From the NCBI GenBank assembly GCA_017467105.1, contig JAFTSU010000011.1:1-50384 (forward strand): a stretch of DNA of 50,384 nucleotides. The letters are read 5' to 3'. The notes below the pieces were generated by a model. It was not told the origin of the DNA and did not search any database. It worked only from the letters and a program-made list of their open reading frames with translations. This DNA is from Clostridia bacterium. GTDB taxonomy: Bacteria > Bacillota > Clostridia > Oscillospirales > CAG-272. Shown here piece after piece: positions 35,849 to 43,521 of this stretch. Within the stretch, counting starts at the first letter, position 1. Every line of letters starts with the position of its first letter. Both the position numbers and the translations under genes were made by a program.

Positions 35849-38152
35849 ATGGATTACAGCTTGAAAGAGGTTGCGGGTAGAATTAAGGACCTGCGTGAAG
35901 CAAAAGGATACACCCAGGAGGAGCTTGCCCGGCTTACCGGTGTTTCCGTTGAGGAATATCGCGTACTCGAGACCGGCGAAACAGATTTCAGCTTCACCTT
36001 TATTTATAAGTGCGCCAAGGCTTGCGACGTCGAGGTGGTTGATCTGCTCGAGGGACGAAGCACGACCCTTACCTCCTTCGCCATAACGAGAAAAGGCGAA
36101 GGCTTAAAGATCTTAAAGCAGCACGGTGTTGAATACAACAACCTTGCTCCTAAGTTTAAGGAAAAGCTCGCCGAGCCGTTCCTTGTTAAATTCCCATATA
36201 TCGCCGAGGAGCAGAACGCGCCGATAAAACTCAATTCTCACAACGGTCAGGAATTTGACGTTATCGTTAAGGGCTCACTTAAGGTTCAAGTCGGCAACCA
36301 CGTGGACGTTCTCCACGAAGGCGACTCCATATTCTATAACAGCTTGATCCCTCACGGTATGATCGCGGTGAGCGAGGGCGGATGCGAGTTTCACGCCGTG
36401 GTTCTCAATCCTCAGGACGGTCTGGTCAGCGAAGAATATCCGGAGGTTCGGTACGTTGCTCCTAAGGTGGTTGAGAAAACCGATACCGTATCAACGGTTG
36501 CAGATAACTTCATAGAGTCCTTCTATGATGAAAACGGTGTGTTCAGCGACATTAAGTTCAAGAACGAAGACAAGTTTAACTTCGCGTTTGATTGCGTCGA
36601 TGCTATCGCGAAGAAAAATCCCGACAAGCTCGCTATGATGTGGGTAGCCAATGACAAGACCGACAGAAGATTTACCTTCGGCGATATGAAGAAGTATTCC
36701 GCGAAGACTGCAAACTACTTCGAATCTCTCGGTATCAAAAGAGGCGATACCGTAATGCTTGTTCTGAAGCGTCATTATCAATTCTGGTTCTGTATGCTGG
36801 CTCTTCACAAGATCGGTGCTATCGCGATCCCTGCAACAAATCAGCTCGTAGAGCACGATTTTGATTACAGATATAAGGCGGCTGGAGTCAAGGCGATCGT
36901 TTGTACCGCCGACGGCGACGTATCCGTTGAAGCCGAAAAGGCAGCGGTAAATTACCCCGGTATGTTAAAGATTATGGTCGGCGGCGAAAAGGAAGGCTGG
37001 CACAACTTCAACGTTGAAATGGAGCGCTTCAGTACACATTATTACCGTACTGAAAATTCTCCCTGCGGTAACGATCCTATGCTGATGCTCTTCACCTCGG
37101 GCACAACCGGCTATCCCCGTATCGCAACCCATTCCTACAAATACGCATTAGGACATTATCCTACCGCAAAGCATTGGCATAACGTAAATCCCGACGGACT
37201 TCACTTCACTATATCCGATACCGGTTGGGGTAAGGCGCTTTGGGGCAAGCTCTACGGTCAATGGCTCTGCGAAGCGGCACAGTTCACCTATGATTTCGAC
37301 AGATTCCATTCGGAAGATATACTGCCGATGTTTGCAAAATATCATATCACTACGTTCTGCGCACCCCCAACTATGTACAGATTCTTCATTAAGGAAGATC
37401 TTTCCAAGTACGATCTGTCTTCTATCGAATATGCAACAACGGCGGGTGAAGCACTTAACCCGGAGGTGTTCAATCAGTTTAAGAAGGCAACCGGGCTTAC
37501 TATTATGGAGGGCTTCGGACAGACCGAAACGACTCTATCTATCGCAAACTTTGTGGGCTCTACTCCTAAGATCGGCTCTATGGGTAAGCCCAGTCCCCTT
37601 TATGACGTTGTTGTTCTCGATCCTGACGGTAACGAGTGTAAGATCGGTGATACCGGTGAGATCTGTATCCGTGTGAAGGACGGAGAAGCTCCCTGCGGAC
37701 TGTTCATCGGATATTATCTGGATGAAGAAAAGACGAGTGAGGTCTGGCACGACGGCTTCTATCACACCGGTGACCAGGCCACGATGGATGAGGATGGGTA
37801 CCTTTGGTACGTCGGTCGTATTGATGACGTTATTAAATCGTCCGGTTACCGTATCGGCCCGTTCGAAATCGAGAGCGTTATTATGGAGCTTCCTTACGTC
37901 CTTGAGTGCGCGATCACTCCCGTTCCCGATGAGGTTCGCGGTCAGATCGTAAAGGCAACCGTTGTGCTTGTGAAGGGTACGGAAAAGTCCGACGGATTGA
38001 AAAAGGAAATTCAGGAGTACGTAAAAACTCATACCGCGCCTTATAAGTATCCGAGAATAGTCGAGTTCGTTGATGAGCTTCCCAAGACTATCAGCGGTAA
38101 GGTAAGACGTGTAGAGATCCGTAAAAACGATATGGAAAAAATGAGAAAATAA
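35849..38152 (+). CDS. HTH-cupin-AMP-forming acyl-CoA ligase fusion
   Basis: The protein has 767 residues. Residues 8-67 form an XRE helix-turn-helix (KDLREAKGYTQEELARLTG). About 110-195 form a cupin (GQEFDVIVKGSLKV, LIPHGM). About 230-767 form an AMP-binding ligase with the P-loop LFTSGTTGYP (about 413), FGQTETT, YHTGDQATMDEDGYLWYVGR, and the C-terminal catalytic Lys in PKTISGKVRR. The DTGWGKALWGKLYGQW segment resembles medium-chain acyl-CoA synthetases. It should activate a carboxylic acid to its CoA thioester. The T-box leader indicates that it is induced by amino acid starvation, which suits activation of a branched-chain acid for amino acid synthesis (inference). AGGAG precedes the ATG. 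Confidence 0.93.
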   Translation: MDYSLKEVAGRIKDLREAKGYTQEELARLTGVSVEEYRVLETGETDFSFTFIYKCAKACDVEVVDLLEGRSTTLTSFAITRKGEGLKILKQHGVEYNNLAPKFKEKLAEPFLVKFPYIAEEQNAPIKLNSHNGQEFDVIVKGSLKVQVGNHVDVLHEGDSIFYNSLIPHGMIAVSEGGCEFHAVVLNPQDGLVSEEYPEVRYVAPKVVEKTDTVSTVADNFIESFYDENGVFSDIKFKNEDKFNFAFDCVDAIAKKNPDKLAMMWVANDKTDRRFTFGDMKKYSAKTANYFESLGIKRGDTVMLVLKRHYQFWFCMLALHKIGAIAIPATNQLVEHDFDYRYKAAGVKAIVCTADGDVSVEAEKAAVNYPGMLKIMVGGEKEGWHNFNVEMERFSTHYYRTENSPCGNDPMLMLFTSGTTGYPRIATHSYKYALGHYPTAKHWHNVNPDGLHFTISDTGWGKALWGKLYGQWLCEAAQFTYDFDRFHSEDILPMFAKYHITTFCAPPTMYRFFIKEDLSKYDLSSIEYATTAGEALNPEVFNQFKKATGLTIMEGFGQTETTLSIANFVGSTPKIGSMGKPSPLYDVVVLDPDGNECKIGDTGEICIRVKDGEAPCGLFIGYYLDEEKTSEVWHDGFYHTGDQATMDEDGYLWYVGRIDDVIKSSGYRIGPFEIESVIMELPYVLECAITPVPDEVRGQIVKATVVLVKGTEKSDGLKKEIQEYVKTHTAPYKYPRIVEFVDELPKTISGKVRRVEIRKNDMEKMRK

Positions 38153-38158
38153 CAAAGG

Positions 38159-38192
38159 CAGGAGCCGGGATTAAAATTCCGGTTCCTTTTTG
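38159..38192 (+). terminator. Terminator after the ligase
   Basis: GGAGCCGG (38161-38168) pairs with CCGGTTCC (38179-38186) and five T follow. It begins just after the ligase stop codon. Confidence 0.85.
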
Positions 38193-38307
38193 CTTATTAT
38201 AACCATCAAATTTTTGATCGTTACTCTCTTTCGAGCTTTCACGATACAGTTCGCTTTTGTGACAGCGCGCAAAATATAATTGATAGGTAGAAAAGCTTGC
38301 GAAAATA

Positions 38308-38316
38308 TGATATAAT
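38308..38316 (+). promoter_or_regulatory. Extended -10 promoter
   Basis: TGATATAAT is a full extended -10 element with no clear -35, about 40 bp before the 2H phosphoesterase gene. Confidence 0.55.
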
Positions 38317-38355
38317 GATCTAAAAGATAAATTAGAATTTGTAGGAGAAAATTAA

Positions 38356-38889
38356 ATGTACGTATGGGTTGCAGTTGACGTAGACGAGCAAGTGCGTGAG
38401 CTTAGAGAGAGTACAGAACACTATGTAAAGAATATTGGATCATCTTCACCTACATTTACCTTGCCTTTTCATATTTCTCTGAAAATCTCTTTTAATATTC
38501 CGGATGATATAATCAACGAGGCAATAGGCGACATAGTTGAATTATGCGGATCATTGAACCCGTTTCCGATTTCGGTAAAAGATATTGAGCAAAACGGTCC
38601 GATCGTTTGGATAACTATGCAAGAAAGCAAAGAGCTTGAGCATATACATAATAAGCTTGACGAGTTAGTGTTGAAAAAGTACGGCGTTCTTCAGCACGCT
38701 TTTGATAAAGCGTTTATATTCCATACGTCTTTAGTGATTATGGATGACGAAGAGCAAGCTCGTCTTGCCCTTGACACGATCAAAAAAACATCTATACCCA
38801 AAACACTTATTGCAAAAAAGATTATTATCGGCACTTCTTTAGAAGGGAAACCGGGAACTTACAGCATAAACGAAGAAATTGATATTTAG
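38356..38889 (+). CDS. 2H phosphoesterase superfamily protein (2'-5' RNA ligase-like)
   Basis: The protein has 177 residues. Two H-x-S/T-x motifs, FHISLKI (about residue 38) and FHTSLVI (about residue 122), are the paired catalytic histidines of the 2H superfamily, which includes LigT/ThpR and cyclic phosphodiesterases. The length fits this family. It may process cyclic phosphates on RNA. AGGAGA precedes the ATG. It stands alone with its own promoter. Confidence 0.85.
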   Translation: MYVWVAVDVDEQVRELRESTEHYVKNIGSSSPTFTLPFHISLKISFNIPDDIINEAIGDIVELCGSLNPFPISVKDIEQNGPIVWITMQESKELEHIHNKLDELVLKKYGVLQHAFDKAFIFHTSLVIMDDEEQARLALDTIKKTSIPKTLIAKKIIIGTSLEGKPGTYSINEEIDI

Positions 38890-38970
38890 CGTTCTTTTTT
38901 ACGCAAATTGACAACTTTAGTTTTATTTATCACTTAAATCAATAAGAATATGACGAGGCGATCTGACGCT

Positions 38971-39513
38971 ATGAAAAAGAAAATGCTTTTGATAACTCTG
39001 TTCTTGATTATCGTATTTGCGATCATTTTACCGATTTGCTTTACTTCTGGAAACGCCGTTATTGAAGATATTACAATTACGGTCGGAGTTACTCTCTACC
39101 ACTTTGTAATGCGGATTGCCGTTGGAGCTGCCGTGGATCTGATTATGAAGAATAAAGCCAATTATAAACATAGGTGGTTTCGCGAAAGGAGCTTTGAAAA
39201 AAGGTTATATAAGCTGCTTCGCGTACGAAAGTGGAAAAAATACGTTCCAACGTACAGTCCGGACACTTTCGATACCGGCAAAAAAACAGTTAAAGAAATA
39301 GTAGGAGCAACCTGCCAGGCAGAAATCGTACACGAGGTCATTATGGTGCTCAGCTTCTTGCCGATAGTCTTAATACCCTTTCTTGGCGGCGCGGCGGCAT
39401 TTGTTACAACCTCTGTTTTGTCGATGCTGATCGATTCCGTATTCGTTATACTTCAGCGCTACAACAGACCAATGCTCATCAGAGTAATGGAGCGATTTGA
39501 GAAATTGAGATAA
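38971..39513 (+). CDS. CrtO-like membrane acyltransferase family protein
   Basis: The protein has 180 residues from the ATG at 38971 (MKKKMLLIT). An in-frame ATG at 38950 would add seven residues. The ribosome site is poor for both (GAGG 12 bases before the second). Four hydrophobic stretches surround the motif WFRERSFEKRLYKLLRVRKWKKYVP, which is the hallmark of the glycosyl-4,4'-diaponeurosporenoate acyltransferase (CrtO) family. No carotenoid genes lie near, so the acceptor is unknown. The family assignment is fair and the substrate is not implied. Confidence 0.75.
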   Translation: MKKKMLLITLFLIIVFAIILPICFTSGNAVIEDITITVGVTLYHFVMRIAVGAAVDLIMKNKANYKHRWFRERSFEKRLYKLLRVRKWKKYVPTYSPDTFDTGKKTVKEIVGATCQAEIVHEVIMVLSFLPIVLIPFLGGAAAFVTTSVLSMLIDSVFVILQRYNRPMLIRVMERFEKLR

Positions 39514-39529
39514 TCTTTTTCGGTTGTAG

Positions 39530-39640
39530 CAACAGACGGTTGCTTGTTAATTCAGACTGTCTATGATATAATATCATCAGAACAGCTAAGGTGGTGCTTT
39601 AATGGAAACAGATTATGTTATTGTGCAAATTAAGAGTTGA
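39530..39640 (+). repeat. Duplicated promoter and truncated first codons of the XRE regulator
   Basis: This segment mirrors 41802-41912. Both have CAACAGAC-x-GTTG, a -35 (TTGTTA here, TTGTCA there), a 17-bp spacer, TGATATAAT, an AGGTGGTG ribosome site and a start METxx. Here the frame is only 12 codons (39602-39640, METDYVIVQIKS then stop), whereas the other copy continues into the 219-residue regulator. It looks like a remnant of a lost paralogue, or a decoy operator. Confidence 0.75.
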
Positions 39641-39665
39641 CACAAACGGAAAAATGTGATATAAT
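39637..39665 (+). promoter_or_regulatory. Promoter of ktrB-ktrA
   Basis: TTGACA (39637-39642), a 17-bp spacer and TATAAT (39660-39665, extended by TG) form a strong promoter. The -35 overlaps the stop codon of the 12-codon remnant. Confidence 0.85.
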
Positions 39666-39688
39666 TACAGAAACAAATAATTATAAAA

Positions 39689-39722
39689 GGAACCAGCTGA
39701 CTGCAGAGGACGTTGGTTCCTT
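39689..39722 (+). promoter_or_regulatory. Leader hairpin before ktrB
   Basis: GGAACCA (39689-39695) pairs with TGGTTCC (39714-39720), then TTT ATG. The loop of 18 nt contains CAGCTGACTGCAG. It lies in the short 5' UTR of ktrB and has only three T after it, so it may be a regulatory stem rather than a full terminator. Confidence 0.5.
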
Positions 39723-39745
39723 TATGCTTTTTAGAGGAAAAACTT

Positions 39746-41107
39746 ATGGTTAGGAAAAAGAAATTTAAGCTTTCGACCACGCAGATCATATTGCTCAGCT
39801 TTCTTGTGACTATCCTTGTGGGAAGCGGACTTTTGGCATTACCGATAAGCTCCGCAAGCGGAGAAGCCGTGCCGTATCTAGACGCGCTCTTTACGGCAAC
39901 CACCTCCACCTGTGTGACAGGACTCGTTACTCTACCCACGGTATCCACTTGGAGCATGTTCGGGCAGGTCGTTATATTGCTTCTGATACAGATCGGCGGT
40001 CTTGGTATCATTACTATTATGTCAGGGCTGATGATTCTTCTTAATAGAAAAATGGGTATCGGCGACCGTTTGCTTATTCAAGATGCATTCAATCTCAATA
40101 CGATGTCGGGGCTTGCCAAGTTCGTTAAGAACGTACTGTTCGGCACGCTGATCATCGAAGGAATCGGTGCTGCTCTTTATATGTTCGTGTTCGTTCCCGA
40201 GTTCGGTGCGAAAGGAATGTGGATATCTGTGTTCAATTCGGTTTCAGCCTTTTGTAACGCAGGTATTGACATAATAGCGGAAAACAGTCTTTGTAATTAC
40301 GCTACGAACCCTTTAATAAACATCGTCACCTCCGCGCTCATCATTCTCGGCGGTCTCGGATATATCGTGTGGTGGGATGTTCTGCGTGTGGTTAAAAGCC
40401 GTTCACCGAAAAACAGACAAATATTCAGGCACCTGACCTTGCACTCAAAGATTGCCATTACGGTCACGGCAGGACTCGTTCTTGTCGGTGCAATTCTCAT
40501 ATTTATTTTTGAATATGCTAACCCATTAACCATCGGAGAGATGTCCTTGCTCGATAAAATTCAAGTATCTCTCTTCCAATCGGTTACTACGAGAACGGCA
40601 GGCTTTGCTACAATTCCGCAAGAGAATTTGACAAACGCCTCCGCTGCCGTATCTATTATTTTGATGCTGATAGGCGGCTCACCCGTGGGAACGGCAGGCG
40701 GTATGAAAACGGTTACGATTGCCGTTCTCGTTTGTTCGGCGTTTGCAACGATAAGAAACAAGAATGGGGCAACCCTGTTCGGTCGCCGCATTTCCGAAGA
40801 ATCGATAAAGAAGGCGGTTGCTGTTGTTGTCATGTTCCTTACGATATGTGCCACCTCAACCGTGCTTTTGATGGCAACGAGTAATGTATCCGCCCTTGAT
40901 GCAGTCTATGAAACGGTCAGCGCAACTGCAACCGTCGGACTTTCAAGAAATCTGACGGCAACGCTGAATACTGTTGGAAAGCTTATTATCATTGTAACTA
41001 TGTATTTCGGCAGAGTTGGTCCCATCTCACTTGCGGTGGCGCTTGGCAGTAAAAGCGAAAGTCAGAACGTCATTTCCGAGCCGACGGAAGATATCAGTAT
41101 AGGATAA
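39746..41107 (+). CDS. ktrB: Potassium uptake channel subunit KtrB (TrkH family)
   Basis: The protein has 453 residues. The ATG at 39746 is chosen because AGAGGA lies upstream. An in-frame start at 39713 would fall inside the hairpin. Four P-loops, each with the filter glycine, are visible: STCVTGLV, SAFCNAGI, TTRTAGFA and ATATVGLS. This is the TrkH/KtrB channel fold. It moves K+ (or Na+-coupled K+) across the membrane and is gated by KtrA, the next gene, 12 bp away. Confidence 0.95.
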   Translation: MVRKKKFKLSTTQIILLSFLVTILVGSGLLALPISSASGEAVPYLDALFTATTSTCVTGLVTLPTVSTWSMFGQVVILLLIQIGGLGIITIMSGLMILLNRKMGIGDRLLIQDAFNLNTMSGLAKFVKNVLFGTLIIEGIGAALYMFVFVPEFGAKGMWISVFNSVSAFCNAGIDIIAENSLCNYATNPLINIVTSALIILGGLGYIVWWDVLRVVKSRSPKNRQIFRHLTLHSKIAITVTAGLVLVGAILIFIFEYANPLTIGEMSLLDKIQVSLFQSVTTRTAGFATIPQENLTNASAAVSIILMLIGGSPVGTAGGMKTVTIAVLVCSAFATIRNKNGATLFGRRISEESIKKAVAVVVMFLTICATSTVLLMATSNVSALDAVYETVSATATVGLSRNLTATLNTVGKLIIIVTMYFGRVGPISLAVALGSKSESQNVISEPTEDISIG

Positions 41108-41119
41108 AGGAGAAGAATA

Positions 41120-41770
41120 ATGAAAGCAAAGAAAACATACGCAGTCTTTGGACTTGGAAGATATGGCACAGCCGTGGCACGTGAGCTTGTAGAGAACGGT
41201 ATGGAGGTCATTGCAGTAGATACAGATGAAAGGATCGTCAACGATGCGGCGGCATATCTGCCGGTTTGCAAGTGTGCTGATGTGACCGATGCGGAGGTTA
41301 TCTCACGCCTTGGAATTGGAAGTATTGATACGGTCATTGTATGTATGGCAAGTAACCTTGAAGCCAGCGTCATGGCGGTCACGCTTTGCAAGGAGGCGGG
41401 CGTTAAGAACGTTATTGCAAAATGCGCCAATGAGATGCATCAAAAAATATTGCTCCGTGTGGGTGCAGATCAGGTGGTTTTCCCTGAAAACGAGTCTGGT
41501 ATACGCCTCGCCAAGAACCTACTCAGCTCCGGCTTTATTGATATGATCTCTCTGTCAAAGGACGTGTCTATGGTTGAGATCGATGTGAAGGACGGGTGGT
41601 GCGGCAAGAACTTAATTGAGTTAAATCTACGCAAAAAATACGGATTCAATATCGTTGCAATCAAGAAAGGCGAGAAGGTCAACGTAAATATCAATCCCGA
41701 GCAGGTGCTTGATGCAGAAACAACTCTAATCGTTATTGCGAATACTACGAAGCTTGGAAAGTTGAAATAA
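41120..41770 (+). CDS. ktrA: Potassium uptake regulatory subunit KtrA (TrkA family)
   Basis: The protein has 216 residues. The N-terminal RCK domain has the nucleotide motif GLGRYG (residues 10-15) and the acidic end VDTDE. The C-terminal domain from about residue 140 (SMVEIDVKDGWCGKNLIELNLR) is the RCK-C/TrkA-C domain, which often binds c-di-AMP in Firmicutes. It forms an octameric ring that gates KtrB. AAAGGAGAA precedes the ATG. Confidence 0.95.
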   Translation: MKAKKTYAVFGLGRYGTAVARELVENGMEVIAVDTDERIVNDAAAYLPVCKCADVTDAEVISRLGIGSIDTVIVCMASNLEASVMAVTLCKEAGVKNVIAKCANEMHQKILLRVGADQVVFPENESGIRLAKNLLSSGFIDMISLSKDVSMVEIDVKDGWCGKNLIELNLRKKYGFNIVAIKKGEKVNVNINPEQVLDAETTLIVIANTTKLGKLK

Positions 41771-41815
41771 GCTGTCAAATCCCAAATTGTCGAGTAGATA
41801 GCAACAGACAGTTGC

Positions 41816-41844
41816 TTGTCAATGCCAACAGTCCGTGATATAAT
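41816..41844 (+). promoter_or_regulatory. Promoter of the XRE regulator with flanking inverted repeat
   Basis: TTGTCA (41816-41821), a 17-bp spacer and TATAAT (41839-41844, TG-extended). CAACagacaGTTG (41802-41814) sits just upstream of the -35 and is conserved in the copy at 39530, so it is a good operator candidate. Confidence 0.75.
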
Positions 41845-41873
41845 ATAACCACAAAAATTCAGGTGGTGATTTT

Positions 41874-42533
41874 ATGGAAACGAAAGATATTATCTACGAA
41901 TTAAGAACGAAAAAAGGACTCTCGCAAGAAGAACTTGTCGAAAAGGTTTTTGTAACAAGACAGGCGGTGTCTCGATGGGAAAACGGCGAAACAATACCGA
42001 ACATAGATACGCTCAAGCTACTTTCCAAATTGTTTGACGTGTCTATCAACACACTTCTCGGGTCTCCAAGAGAGTTAGTATGTAAGTGTTGCGGTATGCC
42101 GCTTGAAGATTGCACCACAAGCCGTGAAACCGATGGCAATTTTAATGAGGAATACTGCAAATGGTGCTATGCCGACGGTGAGTACACTCTTGATATCTGG
42201 AAGCGATATGCCGAAATAGGTGGAAAAGAAAAGCTCGAAGAATTTAAACAACAGCTAATTCATGAATTCAACACGCTTTTGCATATCGAAGGATTGCCTA
42301 AGGTAGAGAATTTAAACGTGCTATCAGGTGAATTCATCAATATGGAATACACTCTGCCTAACGGAGAAAAAGTGAAATTTCTTGACGATAAGCAGACCTA
42401 CCTCGGTAGTCAGCTCGAAAGCGAATTCGGCGGCAGATGCTTTGGTATAGCAGCAAACATGGACTTCCTTCTCGTCTGTACTTATGAAGAAAACGGAGAA
42501 AATCCCGAACTCGTGATTTATAAAAAAAGATAA
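41874..42533 (+). CDS. XRE transcriptional regulator with zinc-ribbon domain
   Basis: The protein has 219 residues. Residues 5-60 form an HTH (KKGLSQEELVEKVFVTRQAVSRWENGETIP). A Cys-rich segment at about 67-100 (CKCCGMPLEDC, CKWCYADG) matches a putative zinc ribbon found in such regulators. The C-terminal 110 residues are of unknown type. The ribosome site is AGGTGG. The doubled promoter upstream suggests autoregulation. Confidence 0.88.
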   Translation: METKDIIYELRTKKGLSQEELVEKVFVTRQAVSRWENGETIPNIDTLKLLSKLFDVSINTLLGSPRELVCKCCGMPLEDCTTSRETDGNFNEEYCKWCYADGEYTLDIWKRYAEIGGKEKLEEFKQQLIHEFNTLLHIEGLPKVENLNVLSGEFINMEYTLPNGEKVKFLDDKQTYLGSQLESEFGGRCFGIAANMDFLLVCTYEENGENPELVIYKKR

Positions 42534-42540
42534 CGCAAAA

Positions 42541-42889
42541 GGCTGGCGAAAAACAATCGTCAGCCCTCAAAATTTGCGTCGCAGAAAACAAAGAAAAGGG
42601 ATTTTCAAAAGACTATAAAAAAGCCATGAAAAATCCCACAAAAAGCTAAAAAAATCAGGCGAACATGTGGTCAACTGAAAAGAGCCGATTTTGTGAAAAA
42701 TATATATAAAAACAGCCGAAAAAAGTCAAAACAGCTTGTTTTCGGCTGTTTTTTTGGTCGAAGTGACAGCGACGCATCCGAAGAAAATAAGGAGACGGCA
42801 AAGCCGCAGACTTGCGAAGGCGATAGGCGACGACTATATTTTCGAGCCGTCGGAGAACCTGCGATATCATCGACCCGAAGCGGCTCAGA
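42541..42889. repeat. Dispersed repeat, copy 1
   Basis: It aligns with 49892-50246. Shared blocks in order are a GGCTGGCG/CGTCAGCC hairpin, GAACATGTGGTCA or its variant, an AGCCGAAAA/TTTTCGGCT hairpin with a long T-tail (42711-42757), GGTCGAAGTGACAG, and a 90-bp block from GAAGAAAATAAGGAGACGG to GTCGGAGAACCT. On the minus strand CACTTCGACCA equals the 3' end of the tRNA-Pro fragment at the window end. No protein with a ribosome site is encoded. Copy 1 lacks a 37-bp stretch present in copy 2. Confidence 0.85.
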
Positions 42890-43056
42890 GTAGCCTTTTG
42901 ACTACTCTTATTTACTTTTTTAGTGCTTTTGAGTCCGAAAACGATGCTAATCTGTGCTCTCGTTCGCACTGTTTCCGCACAGTCCAAGTCCGTAGATGGT
43001 CAAAGGTGTGGTCAAGCCGAATTATCATCCAAAAACCGAGCCGCGATTATAGCTAA
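42890..43056. other. Gene-free region after repeat copy 1
   Basis: I see no gene here. The segment CAGTCCAAGTCCGTAGATGG and its surroundings show no clear promoter or hairpin. It is probably decayed mobile DNA between the repeat and the IS remnant. Confidence 0.3.
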
Positions 43057-43102
43057 CTCAACCGTCAGGTGACTAAACAGTTCACCCCGTGTTGAGTTTT
43101 TT
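43057..43102 (+). terminator. Terminator-like hairpin
   Basis: CTCAAC (43057-43062) and GTTGAG (43091-43096), with inner GGTGA/TCACC, form a stem followed by six T on the plus strand. Confidence 0.7.
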
Positions 43103-43173
43103 ATTCTGCCATCAGTATACCATACATTTTGATTTTAGTCAACAGACCTTTCTGAAAACTCAAAATTTGCATC

Positions 43174-43328
43174 GCAGTAACTCTTTGGAAACTCCATTTA
43201 CTAACGGCTTTACAGAAGGCTGCAACAACAAAATTAAGGTTCTTAAACGAAACGCTTACGGCTACCGTCGTTTCGACAGATTTAGAAACCGTATTTTACA
43301 TATTTTCTCCCACCAAAACGCCGCGTAG
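43174..43328 (+). pseudogene. ISL3-family transposase, C-terminal remnant
   Basis: About 50 codons encode TPFTNGFTEGCNNKIKVLKR, AYGYRRFDRFRNR and ILHIF, then a stop, which is the C-terminal end of ISL3-type transposases. All upstream parts, including most catalytic residues, are missing. A likely right terminal repeat follows at 43428-43452. The insertion sequence has been deleted on its left side. Confidence 0.8.
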
Positions 43329-43386
43329 ATAAGGCAAGAGGCCCCCACTTCGCTTCGCTCCGTTTCAGCCTCTTGCCTTATCTTTG
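43327..43386. terminator. 16-bp perfect stem after the transposase remnant
   Basis: AGATAAGGCAAGAGGC (43327-43342) pairs perfectly with 43368-43383. It overlaps the transposase stop codon. It is probably the transposase terminator, and a short T stretch follows. Confidence 0.65.
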
Positions 43387-43427
43387 TCCCTCTTTGGAAC
43401 TTTATTCGATTTTATTTAAATCTTTTT

Positions 43428-43452
43428 CCACCCCAACTATTGACAAAGAGCC
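43428..43452. mobile_element. Candidate right terminal repeat of the ISL3 remnant
   Basis: The sequence ends ACTATTGACAAAGAGCC, which resembles terminal repeats of ISL3-type elements (GGCTCTTTGTCAATAGT inward). It lies about 100 bp after the transposase stop, as expected. No left end is seen. Confidence 0.5.
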
Positions 43453-43521
43453 TAAAGTTTTTGCGGAGCTTTTTTCAAAAAGCGACCTTTAACACTTGAC
43501 TTTGTACATTATAATTAACAT

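Noticed and set aside
42655-42987. Reading frames on both strands of repeat copy 1, and similar frames at 49993-50373
   Set aside because: They lack ribosome sites, differ between copies by frame-changing indels and run through a terminator and a tRNA fragment. The conservation is at DNA level.
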